This document shows, one piece after another, positions 1 through 10,600 of a stretch of DNA of 64,000 nucleotides. The position numbers and the translations under genes are program-made. Source of the DNA: Dokdonella sp. (GTDB taxonomy: Bacteria; Pseudomonadota; Gammaproteobacteria; Xanthomonadales; Rhodanobacteraceae); the NCBI RefSeq assembly GCF_019634845.1, contig NZ_JAHCAQ010000008.1, forward strand, positions 62,001 through 126,000. Reading direction: 5' to 3'. Below the pieces are notes generated by a model. The model made no database searches. It saw nothing but the letters and a program-made list of their open reading frames with translations, and had not been told where the DNA came from. Position 1 is the stretch's first letter. Each line of letters opens with the position of its first letter.

Positions 1-1
1 C

Positions 2-454
2 CCGCCGCGACTGGCCGCCGACGAGGGTCGTCTGGTCGAGATCCCGGTTTGCTACGGCGGCGAATCGGGACCCGACCTTGCCGCGGTGGCGGCCCATGCC
101 GCGCTCGATGCCGACAGCGTCATCGCGCGCCATGTCGGGCGCGATTATCGCGTGGCGATGCTCGGCTTTGCCGCGGGTTTCCCCTACCTGCTCGGACTCG
201 ACCCGGGCCTGCAGATGCCGCGCCGCGCGCAGCCGCGGTTGCGCGTTCCGGCCGGCTCGGTCGCGATCGGCGGCGCCCAGACCGGCATCTATCCGGCGCA
301 ATTGCCCGGTGGCTGGCACCTCATCGGGCGCACGCCGCTGCGCCTGTTCGATCCCGCGCGCGCGCAGCCGAGCCTGCTGCTGCCGGGTGACCGCGTGCGG
401 TTCCGCGCCATCGAAGCCGACGAATTCACCCTCCTGGCGGCGGCCACGGCATGA
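2..454 (+). CDS. pxpB: 5-oxoprolinase subunit PxpB (KipI family), 5' end cut off by the window
   Basis: The open frame runs in from the left edge, so the N-terminus is missing. The visible part has the KipI/PxpB hallmarks: a segment reading [13 protein letters not shown] near the start, then [14 protein letters not shown], and a cyclophilin-like C-terminal half. With PxpC and PxpA it forms the ATP-dependent 5-oxoprolinase that opens pyroglutamate to glutamate in the cytoplasm. The stop overlaps the pxpC start (ATGA at 451-454), so translation is probably coupled. KipI was first described in Bacillus as a sporulation kinase inhibitor; the gene order here makes the metabolic role far more likely. 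Confidence 0.9.
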   Translation, partial: PPRLAADEGRLVEIPVCYGGESGPDLAAVAAHAALDADSVIARHVGRDYRVAMLGFAAGFPYLLGLDPGLQMPRRAQPRLRVPAGSVAIGGAQTGIYPAQLPGGWHLIGRTPLRLFDPARAQPSLLLPGDRVRFRAIEADEFTLLAAATA

Positions 455-1389
455 GCCTGACCGTCCTCAAGCCGGGCTTCCTGACCACGCTGCAGGATCG
501 TGGCCGCTACGGCTACGCGGCGCTCGGCGTCGGCCATGCCGGACCGATGGACGGGGTCGCGCACCGCCTGGCCAATGCGCTCGTCGGCAACGACGAGGAC
601 GCCGCGGCGCTCGAAATCACCGTGCTCGGGCCGCGCCTGCGCTTCGATGCCGACACCGTCATCGCGCTCACGGGCGCCCCCTTCGACGCTTGCCTCGACG
701 GCGTGCCGGTGGCGCCATGGCAACGCCTGCCGGTCACCGCCGGCGCGGTCCTCGACTGCGGCCGCGCCCGGTGCGGCCAGCGACTGAGCCTCGCGGTGGC
801 GGGCGGCCTGCGCTGCAAGCCATTGCTCGGTTCGCGTGCCACCGACCTCAATGCCGGCTTCGGTGCGCCGCTGCAGCAAGGCGATTCGCTGCTGTTCGTC
901 GCCAGCAGTGCCCCGCGCGCACGCTGGTCGCTCGATCCGCGACCGTGGTTCGACGTCGATCCGAGCCAGCCGCTGCGCCTCATCCGCGGCCACCATTTCG
1001 GCGCGCTCGACGGTCCCTCGCGCGCGGCGCTGTACGGCACGAGGTTCCGCATCGGCGCCGCCTCCAATCGCGTCGGCTACCGCCTCGACGGCGCGCGGCT
1101 GGCGCTCGAGCGGCCGCTCGAACTCGCCAGCGAGCCCTGCGCCTTCGGCACCGTGCAACTGCCGACCGGCGGCCAACCGATCGTGCTCATGGCCGAGCAC
1201 CCGGTCACGGGCGGCTATCCACGCATCGGCCAGGTGGCGGCGATCGATCTGCCCCGGCTGGCCCAGCGCGGGCCGGGCGATCCGCTCCACTTCGTCGAAA
1301 TCGACCTCGACGAGGCGCAGAACCGCTATCTTGAGCGCGAACGTGAACTCTCCCGGCTGCAACAGGCCATCGCCGCCCGACTGCCATGA
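451..1389 (+). CDS. pxpC: 5-oxoprolinase subunit PxpC (KipA / biotin-dependent carboxylase-like family)
   Basis: A 312-residue protein, full length for the family. The N-terminus [19 protein letters not shown] and the following [17 protein letters not shown] are the signature of the KipA/urea-amidolyase-related (AHS2) domain, which fills nearly the whole protein. It is the large partner of PxpB in the PxpABC 5-oxoprolinase. Both ends overlap neighbours by four bases (ATGA at 451-454 and 1386-1389), a tight operon arrangement that keeps subunit amounts balanced. The 'biotin-dependent carboxylase' label seen in databases is misleading: no biotin-attachment domain is encoded here. Confidence 0.93.
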   Translation: MSLTVLKPGFLTTLQDRGRYGYAALGVGHAGPMDGVAHRLANALVGNDEDAAALEITVLGPRLRFDADTVIALTGAPFDACLDGVPVAPWQRLPVTAGAVLDCGRARCGQRLSLAVAGGLRCKPLLGSRATDLNAGFGAPLQQGDSLLFVASSAPRARWSLDPRPWFDVDPSQPLRLIRGHHFGALDGPSRAALYGTRFRIGAASNRVGYRLDGARLALERPLELASEPCAFGTVQLPTGGQPIVLMAEHPVTGGYPRIGQVAAIDLPRLAQRGPGDPLHFVEIDLDEAQNRYLERERELSRLQQAIAARLP

Positions 1390-2162
1390 CGCTGCGCATC
1401 GACCTCAACAGTGACATCGGTGAATCCTTCGGCGCCTGGCGGATGGGCGATGACGCGGGCGTGCTCGCGCAGGTGAGCTCGGCCAACATCGCCTGCGGCT
1501 TCCACGCCGGCGATGCCGACACGATGCAACGCACGGTGGCGCTCGCAGCGCGGCATGGCGTGGCGATCGGTGCCCATGTCGCCCTGCCCGACCTGCAGGG
1601 CTTCGGTCGCCGCGAGATGCAGATCGGCGCCGCCGAGGCGCATGCGCTCACGCTGTACCAGATCGGCGCGCTCGCCGCGTTCGCGCGTGCCGCCGGCCAG
1701 GTGCTGCATCACGTCAAGCCGCACGGCGCGCTCTACAACATGGCCGCGCGCGACGCCGACCTCGCCGCCGCGATCGCCGGCGCCGTGCATGCGTTCGATC
1801 CGGCGCTCGTCCTCGTCGGCCTCGCCGGCAGCGCGCTGCCGCGTGCCGGCGCCGCGCTAGGGCTCAAGGTCGCCCACGAGGCCTTCGCCGATCGCCGCTA
1901 TCGCGCCGATGGCACGCTGCTGCCGCGCCGCGCGGCCGGCGCGGTCATCGACGACGTCGACGCGGCCGTGGCGCAGGGGCTGGCGATCGCCACCCACGGC
2001 CGCGTCATGGCTGACGACGGCAGCCTGCTGCAACTGCGCGCCGACACGCTGTGCGTGCACGGCGACCGGCCCGATGCGGCGCGCTTCGCCGCACGCCTGC
2101 GCGAGAGCCTGGGTGCGGCCGGCGTCTCCATCTGCGCGTGCCATGCAAGGATCGACACATGA
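1386..2162 (+). CDS. pxpA: 5-oxoprolinase subunit PxpA (LamB/YcsF family)
   Basis: A 258-residue protein of the LamB/YcsF family. It opens with the conserved DLNSDIGESFGAW, followed by SSANIACGFHAGD and later VKPHGALYN; these supply the polar metal- and substrate-binding residues of the TIM-barrel-like fold. It is the third subunit of the ATP-dependent 5-oxoprolinase. The start is the ATG overlapping the pxpC stop, and its own stop overlaps the start of the DUF969 gene (ATGA at 2159-2162). Having all three subunits contiguous and full length argues for a working enzyme. Confidence 0.95.
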   Translation: MTLRIDLNSDIGESFGAWRMGDDAGVLAQVSSANIACGFHAGDADTMQRTVALAARHGVAIGAHVALPDLQGFGRREMQIGAAEAHALTLYQIGALAAFARAAGQVLHHVKPHGALYNMAARDADLAAAIAGAVHAFDPALVLVGLAGSALPRAGAALGLKVAHEAFADRRYRADGTLLPRRAAGAVIDDVDAAVAQGLAIATHGRVMADDGSLLQLRADTLCVHGDRPDAARFAARLRESLGAAGVSICACHARIDT

Positions 2163-2863
2163 ACTACTGGCCATTGCTTGGCGTCGCCAGCGTCGTCATC
2201 GGCTTCGTGCTGCGCCTGAACCCCGTGTTCGTGGTGGTCGTCGCCGGCATCGTCAGCGGCCTGGCGGCCGGCATGGGCATCGGCGACCTGCTGGCCATGC
2301 TCGGCAACGCCTTTGTCGGCAATCGCGCGCTGCTGCTCATGGTGATGACGCTGCCGGTGATCGGCCTGCTCGAACACTGCGGCCTGCGCGAACGCGCGCG
2401 CGACTGGATCGCCGGGTTCCGCGGCCTCACGCTGACGCGCTTCCTCACCAGCTACCTCGCGCTGCGCCAGATCCTGTCGATGCTCGGCCTCACCAATGTC
2501 GCCGGTCACGCCCAGACCGTGCGGCCACTGGTCGCGCCGATGAGTCAGGCCGCTGCCGAACGCAGCACCGGCCCGCTCGCTGCGACCGCCCGCCACGAGG
2601 TCGATGCGATGGCCGCCGCCACCGACAACATCGGCCTGTTCTTCGGCGAGGACGTGTTCATCGCGCTCGGTGCGGTGCTGCTGATCCAGGGCTTCTACGC
2701 CCAGCACGGCATCGAACTCGAACCGCTCGCGATCGCGCTGTGGGCGCTGCCGACCGCCATCGCGGCCTTCGTGATCCATGCGCTGCGGCTGGTCCATTTC
2801 CAGCGCCGGCTCGAGCGGCGCGCGCGCGCCTCGACCGGCACCGACCGCGAACCCGCATGCTGA
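2159..2863 (+). CDS. DUF969 membrane protein, probable pyroglutamate transporter component
   Basis: A 234-residue integral membrane protein with about five hydrophobic segments and the DUF969 signatures LLLMVMTLPVIGLLEHCGL and ATDNIGLFFGEDVFIA. The start is set by the ATG that overlaps the pxpA stop; upstream in-frame ATGs lie inside pxpA. It overlaps the DUF979 gene by seven bases. DUF969 and DUF979 proteins usually occur as adjacent pairs beside pyroglutamate genes. From that association I infer that together they import 5-oxoproline or a close relative; I know of no direct transport assay. Each protein is about half the size of a standard secondary carrier, consistent with a split two-subunit permease. 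Confidence 0.8.
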   Translation: MNYWPLLGVASVVIGFVLRLNPVFVVVVAGIVSGLAAGMGIGDLLAMLGNAFVGNRALLLMVMTLPVIGLLEHCGLRERARDWIAGFRGLTLTRFLTSYLALRQILSMLGLTNVAGHAQTVRPLVAPMSQAAAERSTGPLAATARHEVDAMAAATDNIGLFFGEDVFIALGAVLLIQGFYAQHGIELEPLAIALWALPTAIAAFVIHALRLVHFQRRLERRARASTGTDREPAC

Positions 2864-3825
2864 AACTCACCCACGTCTACGCCCTGCTCGGCGCCTTCCT
2901 GCTGTACGCGGCGCTGCTCAACCTGCGCCAGCGGCGCTGGTCCATGGCCGGCTTCTGGGCCATCCTCGCCGGGCCGTTCCTGTTCGGCGACGCGGTGCTG
3001 GCCGCCAGCGCCGCAGGCCTGCGCTGGCCGGCACAGGCCATGGGGCTCGGCGTGGTCGGCCTCGGCGTCATGGCAGCGCGCGGCAGGCTAGGCACCACCG
3101 CCGAGGATGCCGCAACGCTCGAGGCACGCCGCGCCAGCGCGCAGCGCCTGGGCAATCGACTGTTCGGCCCCGCGCTGGCGATTCCGCTGGTAACGCTGGC
3201 GCTGGTGCTGGCCGGACCGTGGCTGCGCTGGGGCGAGCGGCTGCTCGTCGACGCCCACCAGTCGACGCTGACCGCACTGGGCCTGGCCTGTGTCGTCGCC
3301 TTCGTGGCCGCCTTGCGCGTCACCCGCGCCGGCCTCGCCACCGGCTTGGGCGAGGGCCGCCGCCTGCTCGATGCGCTCGGCTGGGCCGCGTTGTTGCCGA
3401 TGCTGCTGGCCACGCTCGGCAGCGTCTTCGCCACCACCGGCGTCGGCGATGCGATCACGGCGCTGGTCGGCGCCGTGATCCCGACCGACAACGCACTGGC
3501 CTGCCTCGTCGCGTTCGCGCTCGGCATGGTGCTGTTCACGGTCATCATGGGCAATGCGTTCGCGGCGTTTCCCGTGCTCATGGCCGGCATCGGCCTGCCG
3601 CTGCTCGTGCAGCAGCATGGCGCGGCGCCGGCGATCCTCGGCTCGATCGGCATGCTGACCGGCTATTGCGGCACGCTGCTGACGCCGATGGCGGCCAACT
3701 TCAACATCGTGCCGGCCGTGCTGCTCGAACTGCCCGACCAGTACGGCGTGATCCGCGCCCAATGGCCGACCGCCCTGATGCTGCTGGCGGTCAACTTCGG
3801 ACTCATGTGGTGGCTGGTGCTGTGA
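2857..3825 (+). CDS. DUF979 membrane protein, partner of the DUF969 protein
   Basis: A 322-residue protein with roughly nine or ten hydrophobic helices and the DUF979 pattern: an N-terminal YALLGAFLLYAALLNLRQRRW segment, a conserved TTGVGDAITALVGAVIP loop, and a C-terminal MLTGYCGTLLTPMAANFNIVP stretch rich in small polar residues, like the re-entrant substrate loops of ion-coupled carriers. The ATG at 2857 precedes the DUF969 stop, and its TGA overlaps the ATG of pcp by one base (3825). The very tight packing with a peptidase that makes pyroglutamate and an enzyme that consumes it suggests a pyroglutamate permease subunit. That role is inference. Confidence 0.78.
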   Translation: MLKLTHVYALLGAFLLYAALLNLRQRRWSMAGFWAILAGPFLFGDAVLAASAAGLRWPAQAMGLGVVGLGVMAARGRLGTTAEDAATLEARRASAQRLGNRLFGPALAIPLVTLALVLAGPWLRWGERLLVDAHQSTLTALGLACVVAFVAALRVTRAGLATGLGEGRRLLDALGWAALLPMLLATLGSVFATTGVGDAITALVGAVIPTDNALACLVAFALGMVLFTVIMGNAFAAFPVLMAGIGLPLLVQQHGAAPAILGSIGMLTGYCGTLLTPMAANFNIVPAVLLELPDQYGVIRAQWPTALMLLAVNFGLMWWLVL

Positions 3826-4481
3826 TGAACGACGCGCGTCCGCTGTTGGTCACGGGGTTCGAGCCGTTCGGCGGCGATGGCGCCAACCCGGCGCAGGACA
3901 TCGTGCGCGCGCTCGACGGCGAGTGGCTCGGCAAGCGCCGTATCGTCACCGCCACGCTGCCGGTCGCATTCGCGCGCGTGGGACCCGTCATCGATGCGCT
4001 GCTGGCCGAGCACGATCCGGCGCTCGTGCTCGCGCTCGGGCTGGCGGCCGGCCGCAGCGAACTTTCGTTCGAGCGCGTCGCGATCAATCTCGTCGATGCA
4101 CGCATCGCCGACAACGACGGCGCCCAGCCGATCGACGAGGCCGTGCTCGCACACGGTCCGCCGGCGCACTTCGCCACGCTGCCGCTCAAGGCGATCGTCG
4201 CCGCGCTGCGCGCGCACGGCATTCCGGCCGGACTGTCACTGTCGGCAGGCAGCTATGTCTGCAACCAGGTGTTCTACCTGTTCGCGCAGCGCCTGGCGCA
4301 GCGCACGCCGGCGGTGCGCTGCGGCTTTCTGCACCTGCCATGCCTGCCGGCACAGGCCGCGCAGCACGCGGGCCAGCCGAGCATGGCGCTGGCGACGATG
4401 CTCGAAGGCGTGCGGCTGACGCTCGCCTGCGCGCTCGCCGTCGAGCACGACCTGCGCGCGAGTGGCGGCACGCTCGCCTGA
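3825..4481 (+). CDS. pcp: Pyrrolidone-carboxylate peptidase (pyroglutamyl peptidase I)
   Basis: A 218-residue cysteine peptidase of family C15 that removes N-terminal pyroglutamate from peptides in the cytoplasm. The N-terminal LLVTGFEPFGG motif is present, and the catalytic triad is visible as Glu83 (in FERVAIN), Cys146 (in GSYVCNQ) and His170 (in GFLHLP), spaced as in the Bacillus enzyme. The start shares a base with the DUF979 stop. As last gene of the operon it supplies free 5-oxoproline to PxpABC, which explains the clustering. It converges on the RND genes with only 38 bp between the stops. Confidence 0.95.
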   Translation: MNDARPLLVTGFEPFGGDGANPAQDIVRALDGEWLGKRRIVTATLPVAFARVGPVIDALLAEHDPALVLALGLAAGRSELSFERVAINLVDARIADNDGAQPIDEAVLAHGPPAHFATLPLKAIVAALRAHGIPAGLSLSAGSYVCNQVFYLFAQRLAQRTPAVRCGFLHLPCLPAQAAQHAGQPSMALATMLEGVRLTLACALAVEHDLRASGGTLA

Positions 4482-4519
4482 GCGCGCGACCGCGGCACTC
4501 GCGTCGCGCCCGCGCGGGC

Positions 4520-7500
4520 TCACCCGTTGTGCATGGCGCCGCCAGGCGCGGATGCCGCCGGCGCAAGCGGACCGCCGGCCGCGATGCGCGCCCCGCGCGG
4601 CCCCTGCCGCGCCGCGGCAACGGTCGCCCGCGTCCACTGCCGCGCATCGTCGAGCAGGGCGTAGATGCACGGCAGCGCGAGCAGCGTGACGATCGTGGAA
4701 AAGGTCAGGCCACCGGCGATCGCGCGCGCCATCGGGTAGTACGGCGGACCGTTGCTCCAGGCCTGCGCGCCGCCGAGCGCGAGCGGCAGCATGCCGAGGA
4801 TCGCCGTCGCCATCGTCATCAGCACGGGGCGCAGGCGTTCCTGCGCACCGAGCACGAGCGCCTCGCTGCGCGAATGGCCCTCGTGGCGCAGCGTGTTGAT
4901 GTGCACGATCATCACGATGCCGTTGTTAACGACCACGCCCATGAGGATGAGGATGCCGATCGCGGCCATCAGCGAGAACGTGGTATCGGTGAGCCAGAAC
5001 AGCCAGAACACGCCGAACACCGAGAACACGAAGGTGGTGAGGATCGCGGCCGGATAGATCAGCGATTCGAACATCGCGCACATCACCACGTACACCAGCA
5101 GCAGCGCGATCAGCGTGTTGAACAGCATCTGGTTGCCGGCCTGGTCGGCGCGGTCGAAACCCTGACCGAAGCTCCAGCGGTAACCGGGCGGCCAGGCCAG
5201 CGCATCGAGCGCCTTGCGGATGTCGGCCCGGGCGTCGTTCATCGTCTTGCCGTCGGCCAGATTGGCCACGATCTTGAACGCGGTCATGCGGTCCTGGCGC
5301 TGGATCGCCGACGGCGTGGCCTGCGAATCGGTGCGCAGCATCGCCAGCAGCGGAACCTGGCTGCCGTCGCTGGCCCGCAGCGTGAAATCCGACAGCCCGT
5401 CCATGCTGCGCGTGTCGCTGCCCTGGAAGCGCAGCCACACCGGCAGCTGCCGGTCGTCGGCATGGAAGTCGCGCAGCGGCATGCCGCGCAGCGCGATCTG
5501 GATGAAGCTGGCCACGGTCTGCGCATCGAAGCCGTAGCGACGCGCGCGATCTCGATCGACACGCGCCTGCATCTCGCGGTCGCCATTGCCCTGGTCGGGC
5601 CGCACGTCGCGCAGGCTCGGCAGGTGCGACAGCACGCCGACCACACTGCCCGACAGTTCGCGCAGCGTCTGCATCGAATCGCCGACCAGGGCGATGTCGA
5701 CCCCGCCGCTGAGCCCACCATCGCCGTTGCCGTCGAAGCCGATCTGGCCGATCGCCAGCCGCGGCAGGCCGGCGCGGATGTCCTCCTTGATCTGCGCCGC
5801 CGGGCGCGTGCTGCCGCGCCCGACGAGCTCGGCCAGCCATTGGCCCAGGCCCGGCTGCGGCGCGGTGAGCAGGATCCGCGTCACCGCCTGGCCCTGCTCG
5901 CTGTACCACGAATACACCGACGCGATCTGGAACCGCGCGCGGTTCTCGTCGAGGTATTTCTCGACCTTGACGATCGCCGGCTTGAGGTCAGCGAGGCGGT
6001 AGTTGGCGTTGAGCTGGTAGAACAACTGCAACTGGCGCGACTGCCCATCGTCGAACATGTCGTAGCGGGTGCGGGTCATCGGCAGCAGGCTCAGCACGCT
6101 CATCGCCACCAGCGCGAACATCGTCCAGCGGCGATGGCACAACGTCCACTCGATGATGCGCCCGTAGCGCGTGCGCAGCCGCGTGATCACGCTGTCACGA
6201 CCAAGGAAGCGCGGCGCAGGCAGCCGCGAGGCCAGCATCGGCACCAGACTGACCGCCACCAGCCACGATGCCAGGTGCGCGATCGACATCGTGATCGCGA
6301 CCTGGGCGAGGAAGATCGAGATGTTGTTGGCCTCGCCGAAGATGTTGGGCAGGAACACGATCACGCTCGACAGGGTGCCGGCCGCGATCGCCACGCCCAC
6401 CACTTGAGTGCCCTGCACGGCGCTGTACCACGGCCGCTCGGGAAACTTCTCGCGGTACTGGTAGATGCTTTCGACCACCACCACCGCGTTGTCGACCAGC
6501 ATGCCGACCGCCAGCAGCAGGCCCATCATCGACAGCACGTTGAGGCTGATGCCGAGAAAATGCATGCAGCCGAGCGTGATGACGAAGCAGATCGGAATCG
6601 CCAGCGACACCATCAGCGTCGAGGCCCAGTCGCGCAGGAAGAAGAACAGCACGAGCACCGACAGCAGCGTGCCCTCGAGCCCGGCACGCCCCAGTTGCGA
6701 CAGTGCGCCGGTGACGTTGTCGGCCTGGTTCTCCATCGCATAGACCTGGATGCCGGCCAGCTCGGGCGAGGTCTGGATCTGCCGCACGCGCGCCATCACC
6801 GCGCTGCCGATGTCGACCAGGTTGGCGTTGCGTTCACGGCGGATGTCGATGCCGACGGCCGGTTTGCCATCGAGGCGACGCGCGAACTCGACCCGCGCTG
6901 GGCGCAGGCTGACGCTGGCGATGTCGCCGAGCTTGAGGCCGCTGGCGTCGACCGGCACGGCGCGGATGTCGTCGAGGCTGCGCCACTGCCCCTGCGGCTC
7001 GACCCGCAGGCGCCGACCGGCCGCGTCGATCTGCCCGGCCGACAGCGAGAAGTTGGCCGCCTGCAGGCGCTGGTAGAGCTCGTTGAGCGCGATGTGATGC
7101 GCGGCGAGCCGATCGGCCGACAGCTCGATCTGCACTTCCGGCTTGCCGATGCCGGAAATCTCCACGCTGGCTACGCCGGGAATGCGCTCGAGCGGCCGCT
7201 TGATCTCGCGATCGATGAGTTCCCATGCATTGGCAAGGTCGGCGCCGCGCGAGGCGATGCGCAACTGCAGCACCGGCTGGTCGGCAGTCGAGAACTTCTG
7301 CACGAAATAGCGCTGCAGGTCGGATGGCAGCTCGGCGCGGATCGCGTCGATGCGCTCGCGCGCCTGCACCGCCTTGATCGCGATCGGCTCGCCCCACTTG
7401 AATTCGAGGAACACCTGCGCCGATTCGGCCGCCGACGAGGACTGCATACGCTTGATGCCGGGCAGCGTCGCCAACGCCTCCTCGATCGGGCGCGTGATCG

Positions 7501-7684
7501 TGCGTTCGATCTCGGCCGGCGTGGAGCCCGGATACGGCACCTGCACGAACAGGAACGGCGCGTCGATCGACGGAAACTGCTCCAGCGGCAAGCGAAATGC
7601 CGCGATCAGGCCGATCGCGAACATCGACACGAAGAACATGATCGCGGTGACGGGGCGACGCAGGCTGAGTTCGGCCAACGTCAT
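4520..7684 (-). CDS. RND efflux permease, short subunit with an altered proton relay
   Basis: A 1054-residue inner-membrane permease of the RND/HAE1 type: N-terminal helix with FPSIDAPFLFVQVPYPG, two large periplasmic loops and twelve helices. It keeps the arginine of the LRPVLMT motif, but two residues that carry protons in AcrB are changed. The TM4 motif reads VDN (Asp398, Asn399) instead of VDD, and the TM10 lysine is an asparagine (Asn920, in GVVVNNGIV). Its ATG overlaps the stop of the longer permease (7681-7684), so both are translated together behind one adaptor. That pattern resembles heterotrimeric MdtBC pumps, in which the subunits are not equivalent. Substrate unknown; no outer-membrane channel gene is nearby. 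Confidence 0.88.
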   Translation of the reverse strand: MTLAELSLRRPVTAIMFFVSMFAIGLIAAFRLPLEQFPSIDAPFLFVQVPYPGSTPAEIERTITRPIEEALATLPGIKRMQSSSAAESAQVFLEFKWGEPIAIKAVQARERIDAIRAELPSDLQRYFVQKFSTADQPVLQLRIASRGADLANAWELIDREIKRPLERIPGVASVEISGIGKPEVQIELSADRLAAHHIALNELYQRLQAANFSLSAGQIDAAGRRLRVEPQGQWRSLDDIRAVPVDASGLKLGDIASVSLRPARVEFARRLDGKPAVGIDIRRERNANLVDIGSAVMARVRQIQTSPELAGIQVYAMENQADNVTGALSQLGRAGLEGTLLSVLVLFFFLRDWASTLMVSLAIPICFVITLGCMHFLGISLNVLSMMGLLLAVGMLVDNAVVVVESIYQYREKFPERPWYSAVQGTQVVGVAIAAGTLSSVIVFLPNIFGEANNISIFLAQVAITMSIAHLASWLVAVSLVPMLASRLPAPRFLGRDSVITRLRTRYGRIIEWTLCHRRWTMFALVAMSVLSLLPMTRTRYDMFDDGQSRQLQLFYQLNANYRLADLKPAIVKVEKYLDENRARFQIASVYSWYSEQGQAVTRILLTAPQPGLGQWLAELVGRGSTRPAAQIKEDIRAGLPRLAIGQIGFDGNGDGGLSGGVDIALVGDSMQTLRELSGSVVGVLSHLPSLRDVRPDQGNGDREMQARVDRDRARRYGFDAQTVASFIQIALRGMPLRDFHADDRQLPVWLRFQGSDTRSMDGLSDFTLRASDGSQVPLLAMLRTDSQATPSAIQRQDRMTAFKIVANLADGKTMNDARADIRKALDALAWPPGYRWSFGQGFDRADQAGNQMLFNTLIALLLVYVVMCAMFESLIYPAAILTTFVFSVFGVFWLFWLTDTTFSLMAAIGILILMGVVVNNGIVMIVHINTLRHEGHSRSEALVLGAQERLRPVLMTMATAILGMLPLALGGAQAWSNGPPYYPMARAIAGGLTFSTIVTLLALPCIYALLDDARQWTRATVAAARQGPRGARIAAGGPLAPAASAPGGAMHNG

Positions 7685-10600
7685 GCCGGCGACTCCGCCA
7701 GCGGCGCGCCGGGTGCACCGGCAGCGCGAACCACGCTCGCTGCCGCCGACTCGTCGCGATCCGGGCTGACCGCCTGCGCCGCTCGCGCGCGCGCCGCGTA
7801 CCACGCATCGCCGCGCCGATCGAGCAGGTCGTACACCACCGGCACCACCACTAGCGTGAGCAGGGTCGACACCGCCAGGCCACCGATCACCGTCAGCGCC
7901 ATCGGCGCGCGCACTTCGGCGCCCTCGCCCCAGCCCAGCGCCAACGGCGCGAAGCCGAACAGCGTGCACAGCGTCGTCATCACGATCGGCCGCAGGCGCG
8001 ACTCGGCCGCCTGCGCCAGCGCCTCGCGCTTGGCCACGCCGGCCTCGCGCAACTGGTTGACGCGATCGATCAGCACGATCGCGTTCTTGACCACGATGCC
8101 GACCAGCATGATGAGGCCGATGAACACCACCACCGACACCGCCGAACCCGACAGCTTGAGCGCGAGCACCGCACCGACTGCCGCCAGCGGAATCGAGAAC
8201 ATGATGACGAACGGATGCAGCAGCGACTCGAACTGCGAAGCCATCACGAGGTAGACGAGGAAGATCGCAAGGCCGAGCGCGAACAGCAGCGAATGCACCG
8301 ACGCATCGAGCTCTTCGCTCTGTCCGCCGACGTGCACCTTGACCCCGGCCGCCAGCGGATGACTGGCGACGATGCGCTCGACCTCGGCCACCGCACTGCC
8401 CAGGTCGCCGTGGCGCAGGTTGGCCGACACGATCGCCACGCGCTCCTGGCTGACGCGGTGGATCTCGCTCGGACCCTGGGTCGCCACCACCTCGGCCACG
8501 GCCGACAGGCGGATCGGCACATCGCCACTGCTGCGCGCACTGTCGCTGAGCGCCGTGCCGGTGCTGCTACCGGTTCCGCTGCCGGTGCCGCTGCGACTGG
8601 CGGCGGCCGGCGCGACGTAACCGATGACGAGATTGCCGATGTCGGCGACGCTGGCGCGATCATCGGCGCGCGCACGCACCAGCACGTCGATCTTGCGGTC
8701 GCGGAAGTCGTAGCGCGTGGCCACCTCGCCCTTGACCTTGCGCACGATGCGATCGGCGATATCGCGCGTGGTGAGGCCGAGCGCGGCGGCGCGGTCCTGG
8801 TCGAAGCGGATCTGCACCTCGGGATAGCCGCCTTCGACCGTCGACTTGACGTCGGCAAAGCGCGGCGAGGCGCGCATGAGTTCGCCGAGGCGCTGGCCGG
8901 CCTTGGCCAGCGCATCGAGATCGTAACCGCGGATTTCGACCTCGAGCGGCGCGGCAAAACTGAACAGCTGCGGTCGCGCGAACTTGACGCTCGCATCGCG
9001 GCGCGGCAGGTCGCTGCGCAGGCGCTCGATCGCGGCGGCCTCGATCGCCTTGCCGCCACCATCGGTCAGCGCGATCGACAGCCGCGCGATGTTCTCGCCC
9101 GACTCGGTCGGATTGGCATCGAGCCGCGTGCCGCTGCCGGCCACGCCATAGATCGAGGCCACGCCGGGATCCTGCGCATGTCGCGAGGCAATCGTCGCGA
9201 CCACACGATCGGTCTCGGCCAGCGGCGTGCCGGGCGGCAACGTCACGGTCATGTCGAAGCGGCCCTGCGCCAGTTGCGGAATGAGGTCGAGGCCGAGCGT
9301 CGGCACCAGCGCGAGCGTGCCGGCCAGCGCCAGCGCAGCCGTGCCAAGCACGCGCCACGGATGGGCCAGCGCGCGAGGCAGCAGGCGGTGGTAGGCCCGC
9401 GCCGCGCGATCGTAGGTACCGACGACGAGCCAACCGAGCAGCGCCAGGCCACGCCGCGCGACCCAGCCCAGCGCCACCAGCAGCGCTGCGACGAGGACGC
9501 CGAGCGGCCACCACGCGGCCAGCAGCACAAGCGCCGGCAGGCGCAGCGGCAGGGTCGCGATGAACCAGCGGCGGCGCGAGGGGCCGCTGCCGTCGAGCGG
9601 CCAACGCCACAGTGCGCGCAGCCGCGCAGCCGCCTCGCGCAGTCGTTCGCGCGGTGCCGCAGTGGCCTCGCCGCGCAGCAGTCGCGCGGCGGCGAACAGC
9701 ACCCGCACGAGAACGCCGAGCAGGCCGCCGAGCGCGACCAGCACGCACACGAGCACGAAATAGATCGCCGCCGCCGGCACGCGCAGCGGCAGGCTCAGCG
9801 CGAACAGGGCCATGCCTGCGGCACCGCGCCGACCGCGCAGCGGCCACACCAGCAGCGCGCCGGCGCCGCTCCAGGCGGTGCGCCACAACGAACCGCCACC
9901 GGCGGGCTCGTCCGGCCACGCCAATGGCGCGCGGCCCTTGAGCGAAGCGAGCATCGGGATCAGGCTCATCGCCACCAGCAGCGACACCAGCATCGCGAAC
10001 GTGATCGTCAGGGCCTGGTCGCGGAACAACTGACCCGCCACGCCCTGCACGAACACGAGCGGAAAGAACACCGCCACCGTGGTCAGCGTCGACGCAGTGA
10101 CCGCCATGCCGACCTCACGCGCGCCCTGCACCGCCGCCGCCACCACGCCGAGGCCACGCTCGCGCAGCCGCGCGATGTTCTCCAGCACCACGATCGAATC
10201 GTCGACCACCATGCCGGTGGCCAGCGCGAGCCCGCCCAGCGACATGACGTTGAGCGACAGGTGCAACTGGTCCATGAAGAAGAAGGTCGCGATCAGCGAC
10301 ACCGGCAGCGACAGCGAGACGATGAACGTGCTCCAGCCGTCACCGAGGAACAGCAGGATGATGAGGATCGCCAGCGCACCGCCGATCAGCGCGTCCTTTT
10401 CGACGTCGTGCAGCGCCGCCTCGATGAAGGTCGATTGGTCCTCGATCGTGGTGAGGCTGGCGCCGGCCGGCAGACTCGCGGCAAGCCGATCGAGTTCGGC
10501 GCGCACCGCCTTGGCCACGCTGACGGTGTTGGCGTCGCCTTCCTTGTAGATGGCCAGCTCGATCGCCTCGCGGCCATCGATGCGCACGATGCCTTCGCGC

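Noticed and set aside
3923-8254. A 1443-codon plus-strand frame crossing pcp and the short RND permease
   Set aside because: It runs over two real genes on different strands and across a convergent intergenic gap; composition is that of a shadow frame.
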